From: Flavobacterium aquicola
GTDB taxonomy: Bacteria > Bacteroidota > Bacteroidia > Flavobacteriales > Flavobacteriaceae
Length of the DNA stretch: 64,000 nt
Assembly: GCF_003385115.1 (NCBI RefSeq)
Contig: NZ_QUNI01000016.1
Coordinates: 58,984 to 122,983, forward strand
Reading direction: 5' to 3'
A program made the translations under genes and the position numbers. Under the pieces are notes generated by a model. It saw only the letters and a list, made by a program, of their open reading frames with translations, was not told the origin of the DNA and did no database searches. This document shows, one piece after another, positions 27,562 through 36,635 of the stretch. How positions within the stretch are numbered: position 1 is the first letter of the stretch; each line of letters starts with the position of its first letter.

Positions 27562-27816
27562 ATGTTTTAAATTTAAATCATTTTCCCATAAATTAAATAC
27601 AGGACGATTTTATCTTAATTTAGTACAATATATAAAGTAAAAAAACGGAAACTTTATACTACAACTAAAAATAAAAGTAATTATCTACCTCAAATGTACT
27701 ACTTTATTAATAGAACTTCTAGGGCGAAAAATAAATGATTACACTTTCATTTTATTAGCAGCAGTTTTGTCTAAATTATATTTGAATTTTAAAACAATTT
27801 TTATTGAGTTTTATAT

Positions 27817-29541
27817 TTACTTTTCTTTCATCAAAATATTTCCGATTATAATTAATGAAGCTGCTTCGCAAAAATCGAGACCAGAATAATCTGGGTTTAA
27901 ACCTCCTATGTAAGGAACTGCCATAATGTAAATTTTTTCGTTATAGGCTCCGTACTGATCAATTATCTGAAAATTATCATTGACAGCAATTCCTGAAACA
28001 TTCAAATAATAGTTATCGTTCAGATCCTTTTCCATAGACAGATTCTCATCGGCTAAAGCTTTACTTCCTATTGCAGCAGATTTAAATTTTAATCTTGCTG
28101 GACTGACCGCCTTTTGCGCAAGCAGGCTTTTAAACGGAAAATCATCATACTGCAAATGGGGCTGACCGGCGCAGTCAACAAAAGTATTATAGAAAACAGC
28201 CTGTGCATTATCATTTTCATCTGAATATTCATAAACTGCACCACCTCCACTTTGGGGCTCTACCCGGCTATCGGAGCCAACAGCCACAATATCCAGCACA
28301 CCAGCTTGGCGCAAAGCTAATAACTCGACACAGGATTTTTGCGGTACAAATGCAATTACAATCGATATGAGAGGCATCAATACTTTCTGTAATCGCTGCA
28401 TATCTTCTGCCGAAAGATATTTTGCAGGATGATTCATTGCGAAACTCAGCACTGCCAGCATTTCTTTCCAGTAAATAGACTCTTGCCTTTTAATAGATTT
28501 TTCTGCTTGAATATATTCTGCTTTTAAAAGCTGGAATGGATCGAGACGTTCGCGCAGTTCCATCATTTCTTGTACAAATTCTTCAATGGATAAATTCTTT
28601 ATTTTATCGTAAAAATCAGGATCTTTTTCACGAAAAATTTTGATGAAATTATTTTGAAAAAGAAAGTCAAGGGATAAAAATCCCTCATTGCTGTTTCGAT
28701 GCTGATCTATTTCTTCCTCCGTAAGAAGAGAATTATTTTTAAGGTGTGAATCTTCCAAATGAAAACGTACCGCAGGAAACATGCCATTTCTGGAATGCAG
28801 GATCATTTTAAAGTCAGGGCATTCGGGATTAATCTGATAATTTAAATTGCCGTCAGCATCTTTCTGAAACGATCCATTATTTCTTGCAAGCGTTCGAACA
28901 GCATCAATAGCAGTAAGTGACGATCCTTTGATGGCAATGGTATGATTCAATTTTAATTTCAGTTTTGACGGCGGATAAGGTGAATCATAATATCCTTTTA
29001 TTTTGCCTTCATGCCTCATTGGCCAATTGTGCCCGATACTTATGATTACGTAATCAAATTTTATTTTACCTTTCAAAGTTTCTGCCCATACCACTTTAGT
29101 CTGTTCGTCGAAAATAATGTCAGTAACATTTGTCTGGTAATGTATTCGTGTAGTAATTCCTTTAATTTCTGCTATTTCCTGCAGCAATTTAAATTGAGCA
29201 GAAAGATAATAGCCAAAAAGCAGCCGTGGCAATACTTTATATTCATTGAAATTTTCATAGTCAATACCAAATCTTTCCAATAAATCTGCTGGTATAGTCC
29301 GCATCCATTCTTGTATTGAACTCACCATATCCGGCGTTTCATTATCTGAAACATTGGTAATATGCTCATCATTTGCTCCATCACAGCTATAAGGCATACC
29401 TGAACCGAGCACATCTTTTTTTTCGAAAATATGAACTTCAAAATTGCTGTCACTTGACTCGAGCAATCTTTTATAAAGAAAAAGCCCGCTGGGTCCTCCT
29501 CCTATAATAGCAATACGCTTTCTTAGTTCATTTGTTTCCAT
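27817..29541 (-). CDS. FAD/NAD(P)-binding oxidoreductase (NAD_binding_9 family)
   Basis: This flavoprotein of about 574 residues has the dinucleotide-binding motif IAIIGGGPSGLFLYKRLL at the N-terminus, a second nucleotide region YVIISIGHNWPMRHEG, and a late motif DFCEAASLIIIGNILM typical of the large PF13454-type proteins (SidA/YwcO-like relatives). It probably reduces or hydroxylates an unknown substrate in the cytosol. I prefer the ATG at 29541 (METNELRKR) to the one at 29550, since the extra three residues add nothing. It stands alone between signalling genes. Confidence 0.82.
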   Translation of the reverse strand: METNELRKRIAIIGGGPSGLFLYKRLLESSDSNFEVHIFEKKDVLGSGMPYSCDGANDEHITNVSDNETPDMVSSIQEWMRTIPADLLERFGIDYENFNEYKVLPRLLFGYYLSAQFKLLQEIAEIKGITTRIHYQTNVTDIIFDEQTKVVWAETLKGKIKFDYVIISIGHNWPMRHEGKIKGYYDSPYPPSKLKLKLNHTIAIKGSSLTAIDAVRTLARNNGSFQKDADGNLNYQINPECPDFKMILHSRNGMFPAVRFHLEDSHLKNNSLLTEEEIDQHRNSNEGFLSLDFLFQNNFIKIFREKDPDFYDKIKNLSIEEFVQEMMELRERLDPFQLLKAEYIQAEKSIKRQESIYWKEMLAVLSFAMNHPAKYLSAEDMQRLQKVLMPLISIVIAFVPQKSCVELLALRQAGVLDIVAVGSDSRVEPQSGGGAVYEYSDENDNAQAVFYNTFVDCAGQPHLQYDDFPFKSLLAQKAVSPARLKFKSAAIGSKALADENLSMEKDLNDNYYLNVSGIAVNDNFQIIDQYGAYNEKIYIMAVPYIGGLNPDYSGLDFCEAASLIIIGNILMKEK

Positions 29542-29606
29542 ATATGCCAAAACGCTATTAAGTAAATAATGCTTTCCCTTATTTAAATGGATGTTTTAAT
29601 TCATAA

Positions 29607-29640
29607 AAAAACTGCAGTATAAAATAATGCTGCAGGTTTT
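29607..29640 (-). terminator. Hairpin terminator of the decayed DUF892 gene
   Basis: AAAACTGCAGTAT and ATGCTGCAGGTTTT form a stem around CTGCAG palindromes. On the minus strand it ends in a run of seven T. It lies just after the stop of the DUF892 remnant, matching the terminator position of the intact copy. Confidence 0.6.
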
Positions 29641-29677
29641 AATCTAAATTTTCTCGTAAATTGACATTAAATCTCAT

Positions 29678-29771
29678 TTATATCTTCTTCAGGGCATCGA
29701 AATTTATGGTATAATAAAGAAGTTTATCGGGCTTCTTTTTCTTCAGATAATGTTTTTTTCAATAATAATGT
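29678..29771 (-). pseudogene. Remnant of a third DUF892 gene (C-terminal end)
   Basis: On the minus strand two out-of-phase fragments read TLLLKKTLSEEKEAR then a stop, and LLYYTINFDALKKI then a stop. They match the C-terminus of the intact DUF892 proteins (LMLEKTLAEEKDADQQ... AYNTINFDA), with a frameshift and a small deletion between them. Upstream sequence is lost, but a -7 box (TATTTTTG at 29792-29785) with a degenerate stress dyad remains nearby, and a terminator hairpin follows. It is a gene that was deleted down to its tail. Confidence 0.75.
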
Positions 29772-29784
29772 ACCTATATAATTT

Positions 29785-29845
29785 CAAAAATACTCTACCT
29801 ACATCGAAAGACCGTTACATAATTAATTACAAATGTTATAGAATT
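29785..29845 (-). promoter_or_regulatory. Relict stress-type promoter of the DUF892 remnant
   Basis: AATTCTATAACA (29845-29834, minus strand) is a 10-of-12 match to the cinA-type site AATTCTGTAAAA. It lies 47.5 bp before TATTTTTG (29792-29785). Confidence 0.4.
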
Positions 29846-30016
29846 ACCAGTAATACATACAATGATAATTATGTAATTATAAATCATAATTCTGTAAAGC
29901 ATATTCTTGAAATGACTTTAATTTTGATTTAAAATATAAAAAGGAATTCTACTTTTCTGCATATCAGCGTATTTAAGTGAATCACAGAAACTAATATTAA
30001 ATTTAAACTGCTAGTC

Positions 30017-30472
30017 ATGAATTTTTATACATTGTTTCAACTTCTCATTGTTTCAATTGCAGCCACTTCAGCGATTACGCTTTTTCGCTATGCAATATCT
30101 GCGAGAGATAGAGAGATTTATAAAGAACCCTTATTACTAACTTATCTATTTTCTCAAGTAAAGCCCAAACTTTCGATTGGTTCAAAAAGAACTCTGGGAT
30201 GGCTGCTGCATTTTAGCATTGGATTTGTTTGTGTGCTTTCATACCATTTGCTATGGAAATACAGAATTTTAGATTTATCAGTTATTGGCAGTTTGCTACT
30301 TGGTTTCATAAGCGGCGTAATTGGAGTCTTTAGTTTGTTCATTATGTTTAAAATCGCGAAATACACCCTTTCTATATATTCTAAAGATTATTATTTTCAA
30401 ATGTTTATTGCCTATATAATTTTTGCTTTGTATGCCACAGTTATATATTACATTTTATCACCTATCTTTTAA
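30017..30472 (+). CDS. Small integral membrane protein, function unknown
   Basis: This 151-residue protein has about four hydrophobic segments (about 5-25, 60-80, 88-112 and 125-147) and a short cytosolic-type loop (RDREIYKEPLL). I recognise no family motif. It is transcribed toward the multi-PAS kinase but ends 185 bp before it, so co-transcription is possible and not certain. Confidence 0.7.
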   Translation: MNFYTLFQLLIVSIAATSAITLFRYAISARDREIYKEPLLLTYLFSQVKPKLSIGSKRTLGWLLHFSIGFVCVLSYHLLWKYRILDLSVIGSLLLGFISGVIGVFSLFIMFKIAKYTLSIYSKDYYFQMFIAYIIFALYATVIYYILSPIF

Positions 30473-30498
30473 AAGCAGAACCTTTTCAATATCTTAAT

Positions 30499-30513
30499 TT
30501 ACAATTATTGTAA
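30499..30513. promoter_or_regulatory. 15-bp palindrome TTACAATTATTGTAA upstream of multi-PAS kinase
   Basis: TTACAATTATTGTAA is a perfect odd palindrome lying between the membrane-protein gene and the kinase start. It could be an operator or a weak hairpin. The 185-bp gap holds no gene that I can see. Confidence 0.35.
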
Positions 30514-30657
30514 GTAAAGAATAATAAAAAATTGCAACCCGACTATTGTCCTGCTGATCATAAAAAGCATTTCAATTTCTACTATTTTATTTATTAAATT
30601 TACAGTAATCATACAGCGTTATTTTAAAGCAGCAATAGTTTTACGTCATATAAAAAA

Positions 30658-33600
30658 TTGATTTTGGATAACAAAAACAGCAGTACCGATTATTATTTCA
30701 TTCAGAATGGTGGAAATTCAGCTGAAATCATTCGCTCTATTGATTGGTCCTTAAATCCGCTGGGCGTACCTGAAAACTGGCCAGATAATTTAAAAAACAC
30801 GCTTTCAACGTTATTATCCGCTAAATTCCCAATGTTTCTGTTTTGGGGCGATGATTTAATTCAGTTTTACAATGATTCGTATCGCCCATCTCTTGGCAAC
30901 GAAGGAAAACATCCTAAAGCTATGGGCCAAAAAGCAATTGAATGCTGGCCTGAAATATGGGATTTTATTTATCCCATAATCACGAAGGTTTTGACAACTG
31001 GCGAAAGTACTTGGTACGAAGATTTACTGCTTCCAATATTTCGTAATGGACAGCTTGAAAATGTATACTGGACCTTTAGCTACAGTCCTGTACATGATGA
31101 TAACCGAAAAATTACCGGTGTTCTTGTTGTCTGTACAGAAACGACCGAAAAAGTAAATTATAGCCGAAAAATTGAAGAAAGCAAAAACGAATTAGAATTT
31201 GCAATTAATGCAGCAGAATTAGGAACTTTCGATCTAAATCCGCTTACCAATAGATTTTCTGCAAATGAAAGACTAAGAAACTGGCTGGGTATATTAGAGG
31301 AAGATGAAATTCAGCTGAATACTGCAATTAATGTCATTGCAGATACTGACAGGGTCCGAGTAGCAGAAGCAATAAATACGGCACTTCAATATGAATCCGG
31401 CGGAAAATACAATATAGATTTTTCTATTATCAATCCGAATACTAAAACTAAAATCACCGTACACGCTATTGGAAAAGCATGGTTCGACGATAACAAAACC
31501 GCCTATCGCCTTAATGGCACAGTTCAGGATATTACTGCTTCCAAAAAGGCTAATGAAGATCTCCTTAAATCCCGTCAGCTTACAGATCTTACTATAAAAA
31601 CCATGGGATTGGGACTATTTAATACTGATCTTTCAGAAAACAGCGTCGATTATTCACCAGCATTATCAAAAATTATCACTGGTACGATAAAATATAATTT
31701 TTCCAGAGAAGATTTTTTAAAATACATTCACCCCGATGATTTATCACTGCGGACAGAATCAATAGAAAAAGGATTGGAAACAGGAGCTTTCTACTATACG
31801 CCACGAGTAATATGGGATGATGGCTCTATTCACCGAATTGCAATTTCGGCCACTAGAATAATTGATGATGAAGGCAAACCTGCTGCGTTTTCTGGAACTG
31901 TAGCAGATATAACTGAACAGGAAAGAAATCGTATCGCACTGGAACTTGCTGAATCCCGCTTGGAACAAACCAAAAGAGAAGCTGCCAATCTTTTTCAAAA
32001 CGTGACAGACAGTTCACCAACAGGATTATGGCTTTCTGACAAAGAAGGCACATTAACCTATTTCAACAAAACACTGGTGGAGTTTACCGGAATTTCTTCC
32101 ACAGATTTGCTAAATGGAGCCTGGTCATCTGTAATAATTGAAGAAGATAAAAAAAATGCCATCGTAACCTATGTTGAAGCCATTGAAAGAAGAGGCCATT
32201 ATGATGTTTTATTCCGTGCAAAAAAAGGAACTGGTGAAATAATATGGTGCAGAGCCGCAGGCGACCCTTTCAATGATGAAAATGGAAACTATGCAGGGTA
32301 TTCAGGATTCTGCATGGATATGGATGAAATTATCTCAGGAAGAAAGGCTCTTATAGAAAGCCAGGAACGCATCAGTCTGATGATTGAACATTCACCCGTT
32401 GCAATCTGCCTTTTTACAGGAGTGGAAATGAAAATCGAAATAGCCAATGATATTATGATCCGGTATTGGGGCAGAGATAAATCGCTTATAGGCCAATCTT
32501 TAGAAATTTGTATACCCGAATTAAAAGGACAGCCATATCTTAACATATTAAACGAGGTCTATATCACTGGAAAAACCTACCGCGGACAGGCGATACCCGT
32601 ACAATTAAAAGTAAATGGTGCACTAAATACTTATTATTTTGATTTCGCCTATACGCCAATTAGGGATTCAAAAGGCGAAATTGGCAGTATAATGGCTATT
32701 GTCATTGATATTACCGATCAGGTTATTGCTTCTAAAAAACTGGAAGAAGCAAGAATAGCATTGGCCGGCGCAATTGAACTTGCTGAACTGGCAACTTGGA
32801 AACTGGATATTAATACCAATATAATTTTCTGTTCTACACGATTTTCCCATTGGCTTGGTCTTCCTGATCACAGTCCTCATAAAGACACCGTATTCCATTT
32901 AATTGCAGAGACTCATCGTCAAAAAGTAATTGATTCTATTAGCGAAATTACAAAGCCAGGGTCATCAGGCTACTATGAATCAGAATTTCCTATAATAAAT
33001 GATATTTCCGGGCAAATAAGGATAATACGGGCAAATGCGCAGGTAATTTATTCAAAGAATGGAATTCCTGAGTCTCTTAGCGGGACTGCGCAAGATGTTA
33101 CAGAAGAACGTGAATTGCAGGAAGAGTTAAAATTTAAGGTAAAGGAGCGAACTGCCGAATTACATTCGGCCAATGCCGAACTAGAAATCAATAATCAGGA
33201 ACTACAGCAGTTTGCCTACATTGCTTCACATGATTTGCAGGAGCCTGTCAGGAAAATCACTGTTTTTTCCGAAATGCTTGAAAACTGCTTAGAAAAAGAT
33301 CCTGCTAAAGCTAGAGTATACGTTAAAAAAATTACAGACTCCACCAAAAGAATGGAAAATCTTATTAAGGATGTTTTAGGGTTTTCACAGCTTTCCAATC
33401 CCTCCAGGAACTTTGAGCCAGTTGATCTCAATGATACTGTTCATGATATCCTGAATGATTTTGATTTAATTATAGAACAGAAAAATGCTGTAATAACCAT
33501 TGAGACACTGCCTGTTATTGAGGCCATTCCACTGCAGATGTCGCAGCTGTTTGGCAATATTATTTCAAATGCCTTAAAATACAGCAAGGCAGCTATTTCG

Positions 33601-33912
33601 CCAAAAATAGATATTCTTGGAGACACGGTTTCTTTAAGTGAAAAAAAAGAATTTCTCCTTCACAAATCTATTGACTACGTAAAAATTACAGTTTCAGATA
33701 ACGGTATCGGCTTTAATCAAAGTTATGCGGAGCAAATATTCAACATTTTTCAGAGGCTGCACGGAAAAGATGAATTTGCGGGAACTGGTATAGGGCTTGC
33801 TATGTGCCGTAAAATTATGCAGAATCATAATGGCATAATTTCGGCATCATCTCAGGAAGGAATTGGTACAATTTTCACCGTATTTATACCTGTAATACAC
33901 CATAAAAATTAA
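30658..33912 (+). CDS. Multi-PAS sensor histidine kinase
   Basis: This is a cytosolic kinase of about 1084 residues. An N-terminal block (YYFIQNGGNSAEIIRSIDWS...WPDNLK...FWGDDLIQFYNDSYRPSLG, about 10-165) is shared with the kinase at 60021. About five PAS units follow (about 175-840), then HisKA with FAYIASHDLQEPVRK (about 855-920) and HATPase with DNGIGFNQ and GTGIGLAMCRK. It has no receiver or membrane segment. No ATG lies near the start of homology; TTG at 30658 or 30664 must be used, with an in-frame stop at 30625. A receiver gene with its own promoter follows at 33969 and is the likely partner. Confidence 0.9.
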   Translation: MILDNKNSSTDYYFIQNGGNSAEIIRSIDWSLNPLGVPENWPDNLKNTLSTLLSAKFPMFLFWGDDLIQFYNDSYRPSLGNEGKHPKAMGQKAIECWPEIWDFIYPIITKVLTTGESTWYEDLLLPIFRNGQLENVYWTFSYSPVHDDNRKITGVLVVCTETTEKVNYSRKIEESKNELEFAINAAELGTFDLNPLTNRFSANERLRNWLGILEEDEIQLNTAINVIADTDRVRVAEAINTALQYESGGKYNIDFSIINPNTKTKITVHAIGKAWFDDNKTAYRLNGTVQDITASKKANEDLLKSRQLTDLTIKTMGLGLFNTDLSENSVDYSPALSKIITGTIKYNFSREDFLKYIHPDDLSLRTESIEKGLETGAFYYTPRVIWDDGSIHRIAISATRIIDDEGKPAAFSGTVADITEQERNRIALELAESRLEQTKREAANLFQNVTDSSPTGLWLSDKEGTLTYFNKTLVEFTGISSTDLLNGAWSSVIIEEDKKNAIVTYVEAIERRGHYDVLFRAKKGTGEIIWCRAAGDPFNDENGNYAGYSGFCMDMDEIISGRKALIESQERISLMIEHSPVAICLFTGVEMKIEIANDIMIRYWGRDKSLIGQSLEICIPELKGQPYLNILNEVYITGKTYRGQAIPVQLKVNGALNTYYFDFAYTPIRDSKGEIGSIMAIVIDITDQVIASKKLEEARIALAGAIELAELATWKLDINTNIIFCSTRFSHWLGLPDHSPHKDTVFHLIAETHRQKVIDSISEITKPGSSGYYESEFPIINDISGQIRIIRANAQVIYSKNGIPESLSGTAQDVTEERELQEELKFKVKERTAELHSANAELEINNQELQQFAYIASHDLQEPVRKITVFSEMLENCLEKDPAKARVYVKKITDSTKRMENLIKDVLGFSQLSNPSRNFEPVDLNDTVHDILNDFDLIIEQKNAVITIETLPVIEAIPLQMSQLFGNIISNALKYSKAAISPKIDILGDTVSLSEKKEFLLHKSIDYVKITVSDNGIGFNQSYAEQIFNIFQRLHGKDEFAGTGIGLAMCRKIMQNHNGIISASSQEGIGTIFTVFIPVIHHKN

Positions 33913-33917
33913 AAATA

Positions 33918-33950
33918 TTTTGAGAATAATATGTAAAAAACTTATATTTG
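33918..33950 (+). promoter_or_regulatory. Bacteroidota-type promoter of the receiver gene
   Basis: TTTTG (33918-33922) and TATATTTG (33943-33950) are separated by 20 bp, fitting the -33/-7 consensus. The ATG is at 33969. Confidence 0.55.
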
Positions 33951-33968
33951 TTTACCTATTATTTTTAT

Positions 33969-34358
33969 ATGAAAACAATTTTTTTAATTGATGATGACTC
34001 TGATGATCGCGAAATATTTGAAGAAACTTTATTATCACTTAATATTGACGTAAAATATGAAGATGCGAAAAATGGAGCAGAAGCATGGGAAAAATTAACT
34101 TCTGGCACTATAGACAAACCTGATTTAATTTTTCTGGATCTTAATATGCCTGTAATGGATGGCAGACAGTTTTTGAAACACTACAAACAGGATCAAAGTT
34201 TTAATGATATTCCTGTAATAATTTACACAACATCATCTAACGAAGCAGATAAAAATTTTGCTGTACAAAACAACACTTTATTTATGACGAAACAATACTC
34301 TATGTCTGCTCTCCGTGCCGATTTACAGGAAGTAATTAAAAAATTCCTGAAACTTTAA
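33969..34358 (+). CDS. Single-domain response regulator
   Basis: This 129-residue receiver has IFLIDDDSDDREIF, the acceptor Asp in LIFLDLNMPVMDG, the switch IIYTTSSNEAD and the Lys in FMTKQYS, where the usual Pro after Lys is replaced by Gln. The ATG at 33969 is preferred over a TTG at 33948, which lies inside the promoter. It sits directly behind the multi-PAS kinase and ends at a shared bidirectional terminator. Confidence 0.9.
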   Translation: MKTIFLIDDDSDDREIFEETLLSLNIDVKYEDAKNGAEAWEKLTSGTIDKPDLIFLDLNMPVMDGRQFLKHYKQDQSFNDIPVIIYTTSSNEADKNFAVQNNTLFMTKQYSMSALRADLQEVIKKFLKL

Positions 34359-34427
34359 TTTTGATAGATAATTTTATTTGGCTTGACCAATAGAATTAAA
34401 CACCACTGAAATTTAACTCATTAATCT

Positions 34428-34465
34428 AAAAAAGCCTGCAATACTTGAAATATTGCAGGCTTTTT
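34428..34465. terminator. Bidirectional terminator between convergent genes
   Basis: AAAAAAGCCTGCAATA and TATTGCAGGCTTTTT form a long stem with a 7-base loop, flanked by A and T runs that serve both the receiver gene (+) and the SRPBCC gene (-). Confidence 0.85.
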
Positions 34466-34483
34466 ATATTAAAAGTCAAGATC

Positions 34484-35155
34484 TTATTTATGTCCAGACT
34501 CCAAATATTGTTTTAAATTGAGAATATCATCATTTACTATTTTCTCAAAATATGGATTTAATAGTTTGGCTGCACTTTCGCCCGCAACGCCTAATGGAGC
34601 GCGATAGGAAATTGTAACTTCCAGCTCTGTCGCTTTTCCCTTAGGTTTAAAAATAACTTTTCCGGCATTGTCAATAGACGAGTCCAGCAAAGATTTCCAG
34701 CTTAGAATTTTCTCCTTTTCATCTTTTATAATTTCTGCTTTCCATACCAGTCTGCCAATTCCAGCTGGCCCTTTAGCTGTCCATTCTGATATTGTATGAT
34801 TTATAGATTTAACAGACTGTAAATGATTCATAAATTTGGGAAGATTTTCCAGATTTCTCCAAAAAGCATACACCTCACTTATAGATTTATTTATTACAGT
34901 ATTTACCCTGATATTTACATTATGAACTTTAGCATTTTTAAGATGATCTACTGCATCATAAACAGGGCAATATCCACTCAGTCCTCTTAAAAGCATTGCG
35001 CCGCCAACACCGCTTTGAGTAAGGCTCTTATCTTTTTGACTTAAACCATTGTATAAAATATATGCGCCGCTTGCAATCATTACTATTCGTTCTAGCGCTG
35101 ATACATTATTCTTTGTTTTTAAAAATTGTAACGGAGATTGTGTTATTAATTCCAT
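34484..35155 (-). CDS. DUF2892-SRPBCC (polyketide cyclase-like) protein
   Basis: This 223-residue protein has two parts: an N-terminal DUF2892-like segment (about 15-75, ALERIVMIASGAYILYNGL... LRGLSGYCPVYDAV) with two short hydrophobic stretches, and a C-terminal START/SRPBCC barrel (about 80-215, VNTVINKSISEVYAFWRNLENLPKFMNHLQSV). The pair is common in bacterial stress-associated membrane proteins (YgaP_TM plus cyclase), whose ligand is unknown. It is 46 bp downstream of the acidic-protein gene at 35202, likely in one operon. Confidence 0.8.
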   Translation of the reverse strand: MELITQSPLQFLKTKNNVSALERIVMIASGAYILYNGLSQKDKSLTQSGVGGAMLLRGLSGYCPVYDAVDHLKNAKVHNVNIRVNTVINKSISEVYAFWRNLENLPKFMNHLQSVKSINHTISEWTAKGPAGIGRLVWKAEIIKDEKEKILSWKSLLDSSIDNAGKVIFKPKGKATELEVTISYRAPLGVAGESAAKLLNPYFEKIVNDDILNLKQYLESGHK

Positions 35156-35201
35156 GATATTTAATTATTATTGTTATTACTTAAAATCTGTAAGATCACT
35201 G

Positions 35202-35573
35202 TTATTGATTATCAATCCTGCGATTGCTATCATTTTCAATTTGATTATTATTATCCTGAATGGAAACTTCATCATTAATAATATTTCCATTTTTCACAAT
35301 CAGATCTTCATCAGGCTGTAATTCATCTTCGGATATGTCTAATTTTTTCTGCTCTTGTTCACTTTCCTTTTCTAGTAATTTTTCAGTATATCCGGTGTTC
35401 GAATTATTTTGATCATCAGTATAATCAGAGTCTGTTTTGTTATTCTCATTTACAGATTCATTATCATAATTGATTTCATCACCACTTTCTTCCCTGCTGT
35501 TAATACATTGAAAATTATTTTGTTCTGTATTAACACCTTTCAGATTTTGATTTTCGTCTCTTTCAGTATCCAT
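35202..35573 (-). CDS. Acidic Asn/Glu-rich hypothetical protein
   Basis: This 123-residue hydrophilic protein is rich in Asn, Asp, Glu and Gln, without signal, membrane segment or domain. It starts MDTERDENQNLKG, so it does not share the MEDNKNRNYDQD start of the two acidic paralogues, but its composition and length are alike. It is probably disordered. It lies between the SRPBCC gene and the larger acidic gene, all on the minus strand. I recognise no function. Confidence 0.6.
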   Translation of the reverse strand: MDTERDENQNLKGVNTEQNNFQCINSREESGDEINYDNESVNENNKTDSDYTDDQNNSNTGYTEKLLEKESEQEQKKLDISEDELQPDEDLIVKNGNIINDEVSIQDNNNQIENDSNRRIDNQ

Positions 35574-35790
35574 TTTTATATTATTTTGAAATTAATATTT
35601 AATTTATGTTCAACTAATAAAGAAATTATAGAGCTTTTAAAGCTTTCCATTCACTGTATCCTAACTGCTTAAACAAACTTTAATATTCAGCAGATGATAA
35701 TTGTTCTAAATCTGTAGATTTTAATAGTAATGGAAAAATTACAGATGGAAATAAAATGCACATTAGATGAGATCGAATAAATATTGAATA

Positions 35791-35825
35791 GGCTGCCATA
35801 ATTGATAAAATGGCAGCCATTTTTT
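35791..35825 (+). terminator. Hairpin with plus-strand T tract, no plus-strand gene before it
   Basis: GGCTGCCAT and ATGGCAGCC form a perfect 9-bp stem around a 10-base loop, followed by ATTTTTT on the plus strand. All neighbouring genes are on the minus strand. It may also assist termination of the 35836 transcript, though the T run is on the wrong side for that. Confidence 0.5.
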
Positions 35826-35835
35826 CCTAAAATGT

Positions 35836-36372
35836 TTAAACTTTACGATTTATCCAATCATCATCCAACTCAGATTTTTCATCTTCCCCTTCGTAATTGG
35901 TTTCATCGTCTTCTTCATCTTCTAAATCACTTTCATCATCCAGATCTGGATCATAAATGGGAGGTTCATCATTCAAATCCGGTTCATTAAAAACTTCATC
36001 AAAATCACTTTCGTCATTTAAATCCTCATCATCCTCATCAATTTCCTCGTCCAGATCAGCGCCACTGTCTCCTTCTAAATTTTCATCCGCATTATAATTA
36101 GAATTTAAATTAGAATCATCTGAGCTGTAATTACTTCTGCGGTCCGAATTATTATCATATTCATCTTCGATGCCATCTGGATGTATGCTCGAGTCATTAG
36201 CTGAATATCCATTTGAATTATCATTATTAAACTCTTCAAACTGTTCTGGATTTTTTTGATAATCCTGATTGGGATCATCATTTAACTTTGATTTTTCAAA
36301 ATCGGTAGTTCTTGGCGCATCTTGGTAATCATGAACATCCTGATCATAATTACGATTTTTATTATCTTCCAT
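35836..36372 (-). CDS. Asp/Glu-rich low-complexity protein (MEDNKNRNYDQD family)
   Basis: This 178-residue, strongly acidic, probably disordered protein begins MEDNKNRNYDQD, identical to the 9404-9739 product. A longer frame up to 36444 would add 24 residues that overlap the promoter, so the ATG at 36372 is chosen. The C-terminal half is nearly all Asp, Glu, Asn and Ser. Its promoter block (36434-36474) is almost the same as that of the 9929 gene. The shared start and promoter indicate one stress-regulated family. The function is unknown. Confidence 0.75.
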   Translation of the reverse strand: MEDNKNRNYDQDVHDYQDAPRTTDFEKSKLNDDPNQDYQKNPEQFEEFNNDNSNGYSANDSSIHPDGIEDEYDNNSDRRSNYSSDDSNLNSNYNADENLEGDSGADLDEEIDEDDEDLNDESDFDEVFNEPDLNDEPPIYDPDLDDESDLEDEEDDETNYEGEDEKSELDDDWINRKV

Positions 36373-36407
36373 CTTTATTTTGTTTATTAGATTACTATTT
36401 ATTATTT

Positions 36408-36474
36408 CAAAAGTAAAGAGAAAGACTTCTAATTTTTTATACAATTAAAAAAGGTAATTACATAATTTACAGCA
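36408..36474 (-). promoter_or_regulatory. Stress-type promoter of the 36372 gene
   Basis: On the minus strand AATTATGTAATT (36467-36456), then TAATTGTATAAAAA, then an 18-bp gap and TACTTTTG (36415-36408). The layout is identical to the 9995-10061 promoter, down to the 18-bp gap, whose own sequence is not conserved. Confidence 0.72.
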
Positions 36475-36579
36475 GTATATATCTGGATTTACAAAGTACT
36501 TTTTTCAGATAAACTATTTAAATTTTAAATAATAATTAAATATGGGAATGAAGAGATAAAAGTTTTTTTTACCTAATAA

Positions 36580-36612
36580 AAAAGGAGATAATCAGCGTGA
36601 TTATCTCCTTTT
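36580..36612 (-). terminator. Rho-independent terminator of the M48 peptidase gene
   Basis: AAAAGGAGATAATCA and TGATTATCTCCTTTT form a perfect 15-bp stem with a GCG loop. On the minus strand it is followed by TTTTT. It lies about 25 bp past the stop. Confidence 0.85.
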
Positions 36613-36635
36613 GAAGTATGATTTCAGATTAAAAC

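Noticed and set aside
29750..29932. 60-residue plus-strand frame near the DUF892 remnant
   Set aside because: It covers the relict promoter and A/T-rich dyads, with a Tyr/Asn-rich composition expected of non-coding A/T DNA.
35409..35672. 87-residue hydrophobic plus-strand frame that could look like a membrane protein
   Set aside because: It is the antisense of an Asp/Asn-rich coding sequence, which always reads as Ile/Phe/Val-rich; no promoter or start context.
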